From contig RHGE01000001.1 in assembly GCA_004296775.1 (NCBI GenBank), positions 771 through 47,011 of the forward strand: a stretch of DNA of 46,241 nucleotides. The letters are read 5' to 3'. The notes beneath the pieces are model-generated. The model had not been told where the DNA came from. It saw only the letters and a program-made list of their open reading frames with translations, and did not search any database. Position numbers and translations under genes: made by a program. The stretch is from Marinilabiliaceae bacterium JC017 (GTDB lineage Bacteria > Bacteroidota > Bacteroidia > Bacteroidales > Marinilabiliaceae). Every line of letters begins with the position of its first letter. Positions within the stretch are counted from its first letter, which is position 1. Shown piece after piece: positions 7,645-16,937 of this stretch.

Positions 7645-9339
7645 TTATTTAATCGCCAGTCTAATTATGGCACCGGCATAACCTGTAAGTCTCATTCCTA
7701 CCCCGCCAACAGTTGCCACTCTACCGGGAAATTGGATCTTTAACCGAGTATCAAATACGTCCTTCCCTTTATAATAACCGTCTGTCTTTAGATTCATAAC
7801 ATCAAACGCATGCTCCGGAATCTTCAGTTTGATATCCCTGGATACGCCACTAAAATTAATCACTACGATAAAAACAACGCTTCCTTTGTATCGAAGAAAG
7901 GGATACACTGAATCAGGATCAAAATGGGGATTGTCTTTATTGTACCATAACAGATCGTAAAATCCTCCCTCATAAAATGCATTTTCTGATTGCACCAAGT
8001 TAAGTAAACGCTTGTATCTTTCCCTTAAAGCAACCTCTTCAGAGGTTAATTCACCACCATCAAATCTTTTATCATTCACCCATCGTCGTAATATATCGAC
8101 ACTCCAATAATCAAAGATGGTGGTTCGTCCGTCTCGCCCGCTGAAACCCTCTTCTTCCATCCCTTTTTCACCTAATTCCTGCCCGGCATAAATCATGAAA
8201 GCACCCGACGAAACAGCCGCAGAAAACACTACTCCCGGCCATCCTTTCGTAGCATCACCTGCAAAAAAGTCGGAGGCAATGCGTTGCTCATCATGATTCT
8301 CCATAAAGTAGAGCATTTGTCCGTTAAGCTTCTCATTGCGCGTTAATGCACCATTCAATGTATAAGCCCCGGCCTTACCCTCTATAACTGCCCTTAATTG
8401 ATCGTACACACCAACCTTGTCATACAGCCAGTCAAAGCCGGCTTCATTAATAAACGGATGGTACAGATCCGGCTGGTACACCTCTGCTATGAAACAGCTT
8501 TGAGGATATACCTTTTTAACCTCCTTTATCACCCATTTCCAAAAATCCAGCGGAACCATTTCAGCCATATCACACCGGAAACCATCCACTCCCTTAGACG
8601 ACCAGTATAAAAGAATCTCCTTCATCTTTAACCAGGTATCCGGGATGGGATCAAAGTGCCATTTACCATGATCAAACAGATCAACGCCATAATTCAGCTT
8701 AACCGTTTCATACCAGTCGTGAATGCCTGGAGCCGGATTCAAACAATCGTTACCCGTTACACGCGCCGGTTTTTCCTGCCATGTCTCCGCTGCACTGTTT
8801 GCCTTCACCGGCGACACAAAATGGGTATCCAAGAGGTAGTAAAAATTGTTTTTGGAAGAAAAAGCAACAGATCGATCATCATCGACACCAAAATCAACCA
8901 CTCCTTTAGGCTTCGCATCGGACTGGTAGTGGCGGGCCAAATGATTCGGCACAAAATCAATAATCACCTTCATACCGGCCTGATGAGTCCGCTCCACTAA
9001 TGCTTCAAACTCCTTCATTCGATTGGGAACATCTTCCGCCAGATCAGGAGCCACATCATAGTAATCCTTGATTGCATAAGGACTCCCTGCTTTTCCCTTT
9101 ATCACATGATTAAAATCCTTTATAATCCCATATTTACTGTAATCTGTTGTACTGGCATGCTCAATAATCCCCGTATACCACATATGTGACACACCCAAAT
9201 CACGAATTTCAGCCAAAGCATTGTCTGAAATCTCATTGAATTTTCCACAGCCATTCTCTTCTATGGTCCCGCTCTTTTTATTGGTAGAATTGGTATTTCC
9301 CAAAAGACGGGGGAATACCTGGTATATGATGGTTTTCAT
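7645..9339 (-). CDS. Alpha-amylase family glycoside hydrolase (GH13)
   Basis: A 564-residue enzyme with the four conserved GH13 regions in order: DFVPNH (region I), GFRCDMAEMV with the nucleophile Asp (II), CFIAEVYQP with the acid/base Glu (III) and MENHDEQR (IV). The GH13 (beta/alpha)8 barrel is followed by a C-terminal all-beta domain. The start MKTIIYQVFPRLLGN at 9339 is chosen because GH13 enzymes of Bacteroidota often open with this IYQVFPR strand; the 25 codons upstream look non-coding. There is no signal peptide, so it is probably cytoplasmic and acts on imported alpha-glucans or storage glycogen. It stands alone, not in a starch-utilisation (sus) locus. Exact specificity (amylase, maltogenic or debranching) cannot be read. 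Confidence 0.92.
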   Translation of the reverse strand: MKTIIYQVFPRLLGNTNSTNKKSGTIEENGCGKFNEISDNALAEIRDLGVSHMWYTGIIEHASTTDYSKYGIIKDFNHVIKGKAGSPYAIKDYYDVAPDLAEDVPNRMKEFEALVERTHQAGMKVIIDFVPNHLARHYQSDAKPKGVVDFGVDDDRSVAFSSKNNFYYLLDTHFVSPVKANSAAETWQEKPARVTGNDCLNPAPGIHDWYETVKLNYGVDLFDHGKWHFDPIPDTWLKMKEILLYWSSKGVDGFRCDMAEMVPLDFWKWVIKEVKKVYPQSCFIAEVYQPDLYHPFINEAGFDWLYDKVGVYDQLRAVIEGKAGAYTLNGALTRNEKLNGQMLYFMENHDEQRIASDFFAGDATKGWPGVVFSAAVSSGAFMIYAGQELGEKGMEEEGFSGRDGRTTIFDYWSVDILRRWVNDKRFDGGELTSEEVALRERYKRLLNLVQSENAFYEGGFYDLLWYNKDNPHFDPDSVYPFLRYKGSVVFIVVINFSGVSRDIKLKIPEHAFDVMNLKTDGYYKGKDVFDTRLKIQFPGRVATVGGVGMRLTGYAGAIIRLAIK

Positions 9340-9593
9340 GGCAGACAGATTGATTATTTTTCCCGTGAGTAAAATATGCACAAAATCACTTCCTGGCAAG
9401 CTTTCATTGAGCAAATAGACCTTATTTTCTTCCCTGAAAACACTTTATCTTTTTTAACCCCTCACCTTCTCTGTTTATTCTTTTCAAGAATAAATAAACG
9501 AAGACCAAGGAGTGAAAAAAACTTGCTATTTTGTGAACCTTTAAAGTCCGCAATGTTAATTGTGAGTTTTATCGTTAAGCAAATTCCATACCT

Positions 9594-12575
9594 ATGAAAA
9601 TATTCAAACTTCTTTTTATACTCTTTTTACTTTCACCCCTGAATGTTAATGCTCAATACTACGCTTCCGGCTCAGACCCTGCCAGCATTAAATGGTATCG
9701 AATAAAATCACCTCATTTTAAAGTGATCTTTCCTGAAGAATTCGAAAAAGAAGCCAGACGATTAACAGCAACACTTGAAGAAGTTTATGAATATGGCGGG
9801 TATACCCTTGGTCATGACCCCAAACCCATTAATGTAATTATTCACTCCCGGTCGGCCTATTCCAATGGATTTGTAACCTGGGCGCCCAAACGCATTGAAC
9901 TCTACCCTTCACCCAATCAAAATATATTCGCGCAAGATTACCTGAATCAGCTGGCTATTCATGAATTCAGGCATGTGGTTCAAATTGATAAAATGAACCA
10001 GGGATTCACCAGGTTTCTGAGCTTCTTTGCCGGGCAGCAGGCTATTGGCGGGGTACTGGGATTATACATACCTCTGTGGTTCCTGGAAGGGGATGCCACC
10101 CTGACTGAAACCACTCTCAGCGCAGCAGGACGGGGGCGACTACCGTCTTTTGAACAGGAACTAAGAGCGCAATTACTTGAGAAAAAAGCCTACTCTTATG
10201 ATAAAGCATCATTAGGTTCTTACCGTGATTTTGTCCCCAACCATTATCGAATGGGCTATGCCATGGTGGCTGGTGCCCGTGAGACATACGGGAAAGATAT
10301 CTGGAAAAAAGCCCTTGACCAGACCGGAAGGAAAAGCTGGTCATTGGTTCCATTTAATCAGGGCATAAAAAACGTTACCGGACTCAACAAAACAGGCCTT
10401 TACCAGGAAGTGTTCAATCACTGGAAAGAACAGTGGCAGGCACAGGATGATGCACTGACACTTACCCCCATCAAGCCTATCACTCCCCGGTACCCATCCT
10501 ATAAGAATTACCGCTATCCACAACCACTGAACGACTCCCTTATTATTGCAGAATTAACAGGCCCTGGTGAAATACAACGGTTCGTCTCCATAAACACTCA
10601 TAATGGCGAAGAAAAAACAATCTTCATTCCCGGGGTGCGTGATCGAGAACCTTTTTCCCTGGTCGGTCATCAACTGGTATGGTCCGAACAAAAACCCCAT
10701 GCCAGGTGGGAAAACCTGACCTACTCGGTGATTTGGAGTTATGACATGAAGACCGGAAAAACACAGCAACTTACCCGGAAAAGCCGTTATTATGCCCCGG
10801 CACTTTCACCCAACGGAAAAAATATTGCTGTGGTGCAGGTTACCAATGCAAATCAATACAGCATTGAATTACTAAATGCAGAAAACGGAGAGGGAATTCA
10901 ATCCATCTCAATACCGGATAATCATTTCCCCTTAACACCAACCTGGAGTCCTGATGGCCAGTCACTCATTACCATTTTACTGGATAGCAGGGGCAAGCGC
11001 CTTAGTCGGTTAAATCTCGAGTCGCAAACATGGAAGGACATTACAGAGCCTACCTTTTCAAATATCCGTTATCCCAGGGTACTTAAGGACACCATCTACT
11101 TTTCAGGCTCATGGACCGGAATTGAAAATATTTATAAAGTACCCTTAGCCGGTGGAAACATTACTCAAGTAACCACTTCCCGATTTGGCAGTACATCGCC
11201 TTCTTTCAGTCACAATGGTAAATCAATCTTATATTCTGATTATACTTCCGATGGCTATCAACTGGTAAGTACAAACACTAACCAGGAAGTCACTGATGTA
11301 AAAAAAGAGGTGCTTTCACCTGGCATTTTAACGGTAAATAAACTAAAAACGGAAGAAAAAGGATTACCCGATTTTTCAAACCTCAACACAACACAATACG
11401 AGGCAAAAAAATACTCCCGATGGAACCTGTTTAATTTCCACAGCTGGGCGCCCATCTATATGAATTTTGAAGATGAAAATCTGGCACCAGGCGCTTCCCT
11501 CCTTTCGCAGAACTTGCTGGGAAATGCCTTCACCACCATTGGCTACAATGCCGACAAACAATACACTAAAGAGAAGTTCTATTTTAATTTCTCCTACAAA
11601 GGATGGATGCCGGTGTTTGATCTGGACATTAAATATGGCAATGATGATACCGAAATCGTCACTACCAGCCCATTGGATACCTTCCAGATCACCTCCCTTG
11701 AAAAGCAGCAATACTTATTGGGACAGCTTTCGGTAAAGCTACCCTTTAACCTGACAAATGGTAAATATTTCAGGTGGGTGGAACCCAAGATCAGCTACAC
11801 CTATGAAAGTGGCTCGGACCATGGTGCCTTATTAAGATACATCACCCAAAAAGAAGACGGATGGTATTACACCGGACAGGAAGAACAAATAACCCGCAAA
11901 GGCTATGCCCTCAACACCATTGATTACGGTTTTTTCTCTTACAACCTAAGAAAGACCAGTCAGAGAGATATTACTACCCGTATGGGACAAGTGATAGAAC
12001 TCAAATACCGGCATACTCCATTCGGGGATTTCGATTTTGGGAGTTTAATGGGTGCCCATACCCGGCTTTATTTCCCTGGCTTCCTGAAACACCATGCCCT
12101 CCGTTTCGATAATGACTGGCACAAAAAAATCAGGGGAGAGCATTATTTCACCTCTGGTGATTACAATTATGACAGAGGCATCTCTGATTACATCAAATTT
12201 CCAAGGGGTTACTCTGCCCAATACAACGATCAACTGTACTCCTTTAAAGGTGACTACATATTGCCATTGCTCAATCCGGATTTGAGTCTGACAAGCGCGC
12301 TGTATGTGAAACGGATTAAGATGAACCTGTTTTATGACTATACGCAATCCTGGTATGAATTAGAAAACGCAATAACCAAACAAACTGAAACTTTCGATAA
12401 AAGCTATCAGTCACTGGGTGCTGAAGCCCACGCCCTGGTTCATGTTTTCCGCTTTGTATTCCCGTTCCAGGTGGGCTATCGCTACGCCTATTTACCCAAC
12501 GAAAAACAGCATTGGCATGAATTCTTATTCAGCATGAGCTTTTCAGGATTTTCTGTGAACGAGAAGCAATGGTAG
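9594..12575 (+). CDS. Secreted peptidase-MA/beta-propeller/beta-barrel protein
   Basis: A 993-residue protein with a signal peptide ending NVNAQ. Residues about 30-280 contain a gluzincin-like metallopeptidase domain: HEFRH at 123-127 matches HExxH, and WFLEGDA (about Glu164) supplies a plausible third zinc ligand. Residues about 310-560 carry WD40/TolB-like (PD40) strands such as PALSPNGKNIAVV, PTWSPDGQSL and PSFSHNGKSILYSDY. The rest (about 600-993) is rich in alternating aromatic strands and ends FSGFSVNEKQW, like an outer-membrane beta-barrel. This three-part design is widespread in Bacteroidota and usually has no assigned role. A surface-anchored protease is inferred. It has its own leader and no evident operon partner. 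Confidence 0.85.
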   Translation: MKIFKLLFILFLLSPLNVNAQYYASGSDPASIKWYRIKSPHFKVIFPEEFEKEARRLTATLEEVYEYGGYTLGHDPKPINVIIHSRSAYSNGFVTWAPKRIELYPSPNQNIFAQDYLNQLAIHEFRHVVQIDKMNQGFTRFLSFFAGQQAIGGVLGLYIPLWFLEGDATLTETTLSAAGRGRLPSFEQELRAQLLEKKAYSYDKASLGSYRDFVPNHYRMGYAMVAGARETYGKDIWKKALDQTGRKSWSLVPFNQGIKNVTGLNKTGLYQEVFNHWKEQWQAQDDALTLTPIKPITPRYPSYKNYRYPQPLNDSLIIAELTGPGEIQRFVSINTHNGEEKTIFIPGVRDREPFSLVGHQLVWSEQKPHARWENLTYSVIWSYDMKTGKTQQLTRKSRYYAPALSPNGKNIAVVQVTNANQYSIELLNAENGEGIQSISIPDNHFPLTPTWSPDGQSLITILLDSRGKRLSRLNLESQTWKDITEPTFSNIRYPRVLKDTIYFSGSWTGIENIYKVPLAGGNITQVTTSRFGSTSPSFSHNGKSILYSDYTSDGYQLVSTNTNQEVTDVKKEVLSPGILTVNKLKTEEKGLPDFSNLNTTQYEAKKYSRWNLFNFHSWAPIYMNFEDENLAPGASLLSQNLLGNAFTTIGYNADKQYTKEKFYFNFSYKGWMPVFDLDIKYGNDDTEIVTTSPLDTFQITSLEKQQYLLGQLSVKLPFNLTNGKYFRWVEPKISYTYESGSDHGALLRYITQKEDGWYYTGQEEQITRKGYALNTIDYGFFSYNLRKTSQRDITTRMGQVIELKYRHTPFGDFDFGSLMGAHTRLYFPGFLKHHALRFDNDWHKKIRGEHYFTSGDYNYDRGISDYIKFPRGYSAQYNDQLYSFKGDYILPLLNPDLSLTSALYVKRIKMNLFYDYTQSWYELENAITKQTETFDKSYQSLGAEAHALVHVFRFVFPFQVGYRYAYLPNEKQHWHEFLFSMSFSGFSVNEKQW

Positions 12576-12582
12576 AGGAATA

Positions 12583-12632
12583 GAGAGTTAGAGCATTAGA
12601 GAGCTAGAGGGTTAGAAAGTTAGATAATAGTT
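12583..12632 (+). repeat. TTAGAG-type low-complexity tract
   Basis: Degenerate GTTAGAG/CTAGAG units directly after the peptidase gene. The same purine-rich unit recurs in the terminator array at 44780-45190, so this may be a short relic of that sequence class. Confidence 0.6.
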
Positions 12633-12635
12633 GAA

Positions 12636-13500
12636 GATGGCCGTTGCCCATATTGACGACTGCATAACCGGATCCTACCTCTAGTTTCAACACCTTCAAT
12701 ACAAATCAACAGTATAACACAAAAATCCAATCGACAAGCTGGACCGTGATGATCCGAAGCGCGTGAGCCCGTCATACCGATTAGTAATTAAAATGCCCAC
12801 TTAATGCGCTTCGCTTTTAATTGGCCTTTAATTATCTATCGGCATTACACCAAGTTCATTCTTAAATAGGTTTGGTGTAAAATAAGCGGGCCGGCGCATG
12901 CGCGACGCAGATGAATGCGGGAATTCCGGACAGTGGGATAGCAAAAATTCATCAAGGAGGCGGGTGGAAGCGTTTATTTGACTAGAGTTTTTTGGTTCCT
13001 TTTTGGGGCGATGCCAAAAAGGGACTAGGGTCCGGGACAACGTCCCGATTAAAATACAGAATCTTCAAGTCTTGACATCCTGACAAAAGGTAAATCAGAG
13101 ATGGCCGTAGCCCATATTGACGACTATATAACCGAATCCTACTCTAGTTTTGACACCTTCAATACAAATCAACAGAATAACACAAAAATCCAATCGACAA
13201 GCTGGACCGTGATGATCCGAAGCGCGTGAGCCCGTCAAATAAGCGGGCCGGCGCAGGCGCGACGCAGATGAATGCGGGAATTCCGGCCAGTGGGTTAGCA
13301 AAAATTCATCAAGGAGGCGGGTGGAAGCGTTTATTTGACTAGAGTTTTTTGGTTCCTTTTTGGGGCGATGCCAAAAAGGGACTAGGGTCCGGGACAACGT
13401 CCCGATTAAAATACAGAATCTTCAAGTCTTAACATCCTGACAAAAGGTGAGTCAGAGGTGGCCGTAGCCCATATTGACGACTGTACAACCCGATCCTACC
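12636..13500. repeat. Family A tandem repeat, 2.1 units of 357 bp
   Basis: Unit 1 (12636-13099) and unit 2 (13100-13456) are nearly identical except that unit 1 carries an extra 106 bp at 12775-12880. A third, 44-base partial unit begins at 13457. Each full unit contains GGCCGTTGCCC/GGCCGTAGCCC near its start, a GC-rich middle, and a hairpin with arms TCCTTTTTGG and CCAAAAAGGGA (12997-13024, 13354-13381). The minus strand has open frames of 70 and 100 residues (MSRTLVPFWHRPKKEPKN...), but they differ at the C terminus, have no own leader, and are probably not genes. Confidence 0.9.
12775..12880. mobile_element. 106-bp double-hairpin insertion inside family A repeat
   Basis: This segment is present in repeat unit 1 and absent from unit 2, whose sequence runs directly from GTCA to AATAAGCGGG. 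It consists of an imperfect inverted repeat (ACCGATTAGTAATTAAA against TTTAATTATCTATCGG) and a second hairpin with perfect 8-bp arms TACACCAA/TTGGTGTA (12846-12853, 12872-12879). No target-site duplication longer than one or two bases is visible. A small non-autonomous element or a deletion in unit 2 are both possible. Confidence 0.55.
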
Positions 13501-13719
13501 GTTACCTTCAAATCAGAAAAGATAGAGATGATTATCACTACCTGGAAAAATACACCCTTGAATACCTTAAAAACAAACTAATACACCTTGAACAAGAAAT
13601 ATGCAAAACAAAAATACTAATCTCTGGAAGTGAGACACTTTGCAAGCTTGTTATATAATAGACATGAGACTGAATCACTACTATCTCAAATATTACCCAA
13701 CATCAGGAATAACCTGGCA

Positions 13720-15012
13720 TTACATTGGCTCGGTATTTACCGGGCCTCTTGCCAGGTCTATAACCGTTATCTCGGGCGGCATGCCTAATCGTGCCGGCAT
13801 TCCCAGGTAACCCAATCCCCTGTTAACATACAGAAACTGATCGTTTTCACGATAGAGGCCGGCCCACCGGCGATATTTATACTTGGCGGGGCTCCATTGC
13901 AAACCCAGGTATTCGAATCCTACCTGCATGCCATGGGTATGCCCGGCCAATGTCAAATCGTAATTAGTTTCTTTTATCACCTCCTCGTCCCAATGATCCG
14001 GGTCATGAGACAGCAGTACTTTAAACGGTGCACCATTCACATGCCGGCTGGCCTTCTCCAGGTCACCGTACTTTGGGAAAGGGGCATGGCCCCAATTTTC
14101 CACACCCACCAGTGCCATGTATTGTTGCTCTGCTTCATCACCAATCATCACCGACTCATTACGCAACAACTTAAAACCTAATCGGGCGTGGGCATCCACA
14201 ATACCCTGAAAATTCTTCTCTTTTTCAGCCGCGGATTTCCAACGGGAATAATCACCATAGTCGTGATTACCCAAGATGGAGAATTTACCTATGCGTGCCT
14301 TTAAATGTGAAAAGACCTTCTCCCACCCTTCTGTCTCCTCGGCAAAATTATTTACCAGGTCACCGGTAAAACAAATGATATCCGGCTGCTCCGCATTGAT
14401 AAGCTCCACCGCATTGGCTAACTCCCGGTAGCTGGCATTATAACTGCCCAGGTGCAAATCAGATATTTGTACAATCCTCAATCCATCAAACTCTGTCGGT
14501 AAATTGGGAAAAGATATTTTTGAATAACGAATATTAAAAGCGAAACGTCCTTTTAACACACCAAACAACAAAGAGACAAATGGAGCAGAAGCCATCACAA
14601 TCCCTATCTGACTCAAGAACTTCTTACGCGTTATCTTGGGATAACGCCCATTGTTCATCTTATCCAGCTTCACCGGTGTCTTAAATTTCTTGCGAACCTT
14701 TACCACCCAACGACTCCCGCCAACCACTAACGCATAAACCATTTTGGGAAGGTAAATAAGCAGATAACTAACGATAAACCACATGAAAAGGGGATAAACA
14801 ATTGGCCCTGTTGCACCATTAATGGCAACCCAAAACACCCCGAAAAATACCACAAACAAGGTAGCCACCCCATAGTTCCAAAAAGAACCGTATGGAAATG
14901 AAAACATGGAATAGGATTTTGTATCGGATGGTTTTATGGTACGATAGAAGAGATAATCAGTAAGGAAAGTGATTACTACAACTGCCAGAAATGCTTCAAT
15001 CGGATATCTCAT
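13720..15012 (-). CDS. Membrane-anchored metallophosphoesterase (YaeI/YkuE-like)
   Basis: A 430-residue protein. Residues 1-100 hold three hydrophobic segments, and a further one (FLSQIGIVMASAPFVSLLF) precedes the catalytic domain. The calcineurin-like phosphoesterase domain (about 170-420) shows all five blocks: ISDLHLG, FTGDLVN, LGNHDYG, LSHDPD and LAGHTHGMQ. Relatives such as YaeI and YkuE are membrane-associated phosphodiesterases; the enterobacterial and Bacillus examples hint at lipid or cell-envelope substrates. The domain order and length are typical of Bacteroidota versions. The substrate is not known. The gene is transcribed away from the XRE regulator, with 715 bp of A/T-rich sequence between the two starts. 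Confidence 0.92.
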   Translation of the reverse strand: MRYPIEAFLAVVVITFLTDYLFYRTIKPSDTKSYSMFSFPYGSFWNYGVATLFVVFFGVFWVAINGATGPIVYPLFMWFIVSYLLIYLPKMVYALVVGGSRWVVKVRKKFKTPVKLDKMNNGRYPKITRKKFLSQIGIVMASAPFVSLLFGVLKGRFAFNIRYSKISFPNLPTEFDGLRIVQISDLHLGSYNASYRELANAVELINAEQPDIICFTGDLVNNFAEETEGWEKVFSHLKARIGKFSILGNHDYGDYSRWKSAAEKEKNFQGIVDAHARLGFKLLRNESVMIGDEAEQQYMALVGVENWGHAPFPKYGDLEKASRHVNGAPFKVLLSHDPDHWDEEVIKETNYDLTLAGHTHGMQVGFEYLGLQWSPAKYKYRRWAGLYRENDQFLYVNRGLGYLGMPARLGMPPEITVIDLARGPVNTEPM

Positions 15013-15305
15013 ACCTTTGTATTACTGCCCCCTCTAATTATTTTATATCCGGGTTTAGTCGTTTTGTACGGCAATAATAGATAAAGGTTTTAACCTGAGA
15101 AAATTAAAACTCTAAATAAATGTTAATTCCATTGATAGAGATAAAGGAGAGTGAAGAATAGCAGCACATCTTCATTTTGAATAATATTACTTTTCAACAG
15201 AATCAAAACAACGCTATTTTCAAAAAACTGCTTTATCATCTCACTTTCTCATTATTTCAAACTATTTACAAGTAAAGTATACCCTACACGACATAGTATA
15301 ATTGT

Positions 15306-15560
15306 AAAACGATTTTTATAGTTTAAACACGTTTTATATTCAGGCAATACGTTTTTTAATGTTTAAAACCGTTTTCTGAGAAAATATTAACGATTTACTT
15401 CACTAATACCTGATTTTTTAAATCATGAACACGTTATTTTGTTTTTTCTATGCAGTAAAGGCAAAATATATACGACTAAAACGATATAACCTGATAATCT
15501 GGCCAGTAAAAACGCATATTAGAGATTATTACAATTTTTATATGAATAAAACCGTTTTTT
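15306..15560. promoter_or_regulatory. Array of CGTTTT boxes, partly at 20-bp period
   Basis: The A/T-rich divergent region between the phosphoesterase and the XRE regulator contains seven CGTTTT/AAAACG boxes: 15306(-), 15330, 15350 and 15370(+), 15478 and 15509(-), 15553(+). The three plus boxes at 15330, 15350 and 15370 are exactly 20 bp apart. Extended copies GTTTAAACACGTTTT (15321) and GTTTAAAACCGTTTT (15361) are exactly 40 bp apart. This spacing places boxes on the same face of the helix, as for cooperative repressor binding. The rest of the 715-bp region shows no gene. Confidence 0.55.
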
Positions 15561-15727
15561 ACCATTTAAAAAAGGTTTTCTATTGAAATAGACGGATAAC
15601 TACTCTATTTTTACTTCATATAATGTTACCGGGTTTTTGAAGGAAAAAATAAATTAAAATTCCGAACGTGCCGGGCTTCATCAGCATTAACATCTGAATT
15701 ATTCTAAACCCTCAAAACATTTCTACC

Positions 15728-16078
15728 ATGCTAAGATTAAATTTTGAACGTATTTTTAAGGCCAGAGGCATTGAACGGCCATTTTCGTATTTATTGAAAG
15801 CAGGTTTTTCTGATAATTTTGCCACCAAAATAAAAAAGGGCTATGCACAGACCATCAGGTCACACGAATTAGAGAAGTTATGCCTGCTTTTGCGCTGTTC
15901 TCCTAATGATTTGTATGAATGGATTCCGGACAACGATACCGAAGTGGACGCCAAACACCCCATGAACAAAATCAGGCAAACCAATAAAATGATTGACATT
16001 ACCAAGGCCCTCCATTCGGTGCCACTTGACAGACTGGAGGAGATTGAAAAATACATCAAAGGACAGGTAGAACAGTAG
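15728..16078 (+). CDS. XRE-like helix-turn-helix regulator
   Basis: A 116-residue protein with an N-terminal Cro/C1-like DNA-binding domain (about 4-66). The region AGFSDNFATKIKKGYAQTIRSHELEKLCLLLRCSPNDLYEW matches the HTH_26-type pattern, in which the last helix ends with a CxPxDL(Y/F)xW motif. The C-terminal 45 residues are a polar helix (DRLEEIEKYIKGQ) that may dimerise. These small regulators are frequent in Bacteroidota. It lies downstream of a box array at 15306-15560 and 49 bases before an AraC regulator in the same direction, so the two may be co-transcribed. Autoregulation is inference. Confidence 0.85.
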   Translation: MLRLNFERIFKARGIERPFSYLLKAGFSDNFATKIKKGYAQTIRSHELEKLCLLLRCSPNDLYEWIPDNDTEVDAKHPMNKIRQTNKMIDITKALHSVPLDRLEEIEKYIKGQVEQ

Positions 16079-16127
16079 GCAATTCTGCGATTCGAGATAC
16101 TGAATAAAATCCCGGAGATATTAAATA

Positions 16128-16907
16128 ATGAGTAAAAACCACCCCCAAATAACCTATCGTGAATTTCAGCCACATCCTGAATTAGCTGCTTTCATAAAGG
16201 CCTATTGGTATTTCAATATCCGGACTCAATGTTTGCAACCGTTTCATATTGTTCCGGATGGCTGTTTCGATTTGCTTATCATGATAAAGAATAACCAAAT
16301 AGTCAACACCGAAATAACCGGTGTGTGGAGCAAATCGATTACGGTTAGCTATTCGAACAACATGGAGGTATTTGGTATCCGGTTTAAACCAATGGCCCTT
16401 GATCACCTTATAAAGGTTAGCATTAAAGATTACCTGAACAGTGATAGCCCTTTTGACCTGGAAGAGCTAAATCTAAGAGGACAGATGATAATAGACGGAC
16501 TTAATAGTTTCCCTCAAATGCTTATCAACTACCTGGATCATCATTTTCGCAGCAAGCTCAAAATCGCCAAAACGGATACCCGATTCATCCATTTATTCAA
16601 CCAGATAGAGTCATCATCAGGATTAAAAACCGTAGCTGCTCTTTCCAATGAAGTCGGTCTAAGCACCCGGCAAATACACCGAAAACTTACCAATTTAATG
16701 GGCATTGGCCCCAAAGACTACTCCCGGATTATCCGGTTCGAGCAGGTATTAAAGACCACTAAACACAATACCTCTGATTTCTATGGTTATTTCGACCAAT
16801 CTCATTTTATCAGGGACTTTAAGGCTTTTACGGGCAACACCCCAAAAGAGGTATACCTGGGTAAAGATGTCCGATTTTTACAATTTTATGACTTTGAATC
16901 CATGTAG
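16128..16907 (+). CDS. AraC-family transcriptional regulator
   Basis: A 259-residue protein. The N-terminal part (FQPHPELAAFIKAYWYFN, then VPDGCFDLLIMI) is the DUF6597-type sensor module often attached to AraC domains. The C-terminal HTH (about 165-250) has the two helix-turn-helix units: AALSNEVGLSTRQIHRKL and GYFDQSHFIRDFKAFTGNTPKEY-like. The effector is unknown. It follows the XRE gene after 49 bases and is followed after 30 bases by a VOC-family gene, so the three may form an operon. Regulation of the VOC gene product is a reasonable guess. Confidence 0.9.
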   Translation: MSKNHPQITYREFQPHPELAAFIKAYWYFNIRTQCLQPFHIVPDGCFDLLIMIKNNQIVNTEITGVWSKSITVSYSNNMEVFGIRFKPMALDHLIKVSIKDYLNSDSPFDLEELNLRGQMIIDGLNSFPQMLINYLDHHFRSKLKIAKTDTRFIHLFNQIESSSGLKTVAALSNEVGLSTRQIHRKLTNLMGIGPKDYSRIIRFEQVLKTTKHNTSDFYGYFDQSHFIRDFKAFTGNTPKEVYLGKDVRFLQFYDFESM

Positions 16908-16937
16908 GTTTGCACAAACCAAAAAATATTACGCGAT

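Noticed and set aside
12828-13397. Two minus-strand frames with the same N terminus (MSRTLVPFWHRPKKEPKN...) that could be taken for a duplicated small gene
   Set aside because: They fall inside the family A repeat units, diverge abruptly at the insertion boundary, lack leaders and match no family; they are translations of a non-coding repeat.
13458-13658. 66-residue plus-strand frame after the family A repeats
   Set aside because: It starts in the partial third repeat and runs into A/T-rich sequence; no family, leader or terminator was seen.
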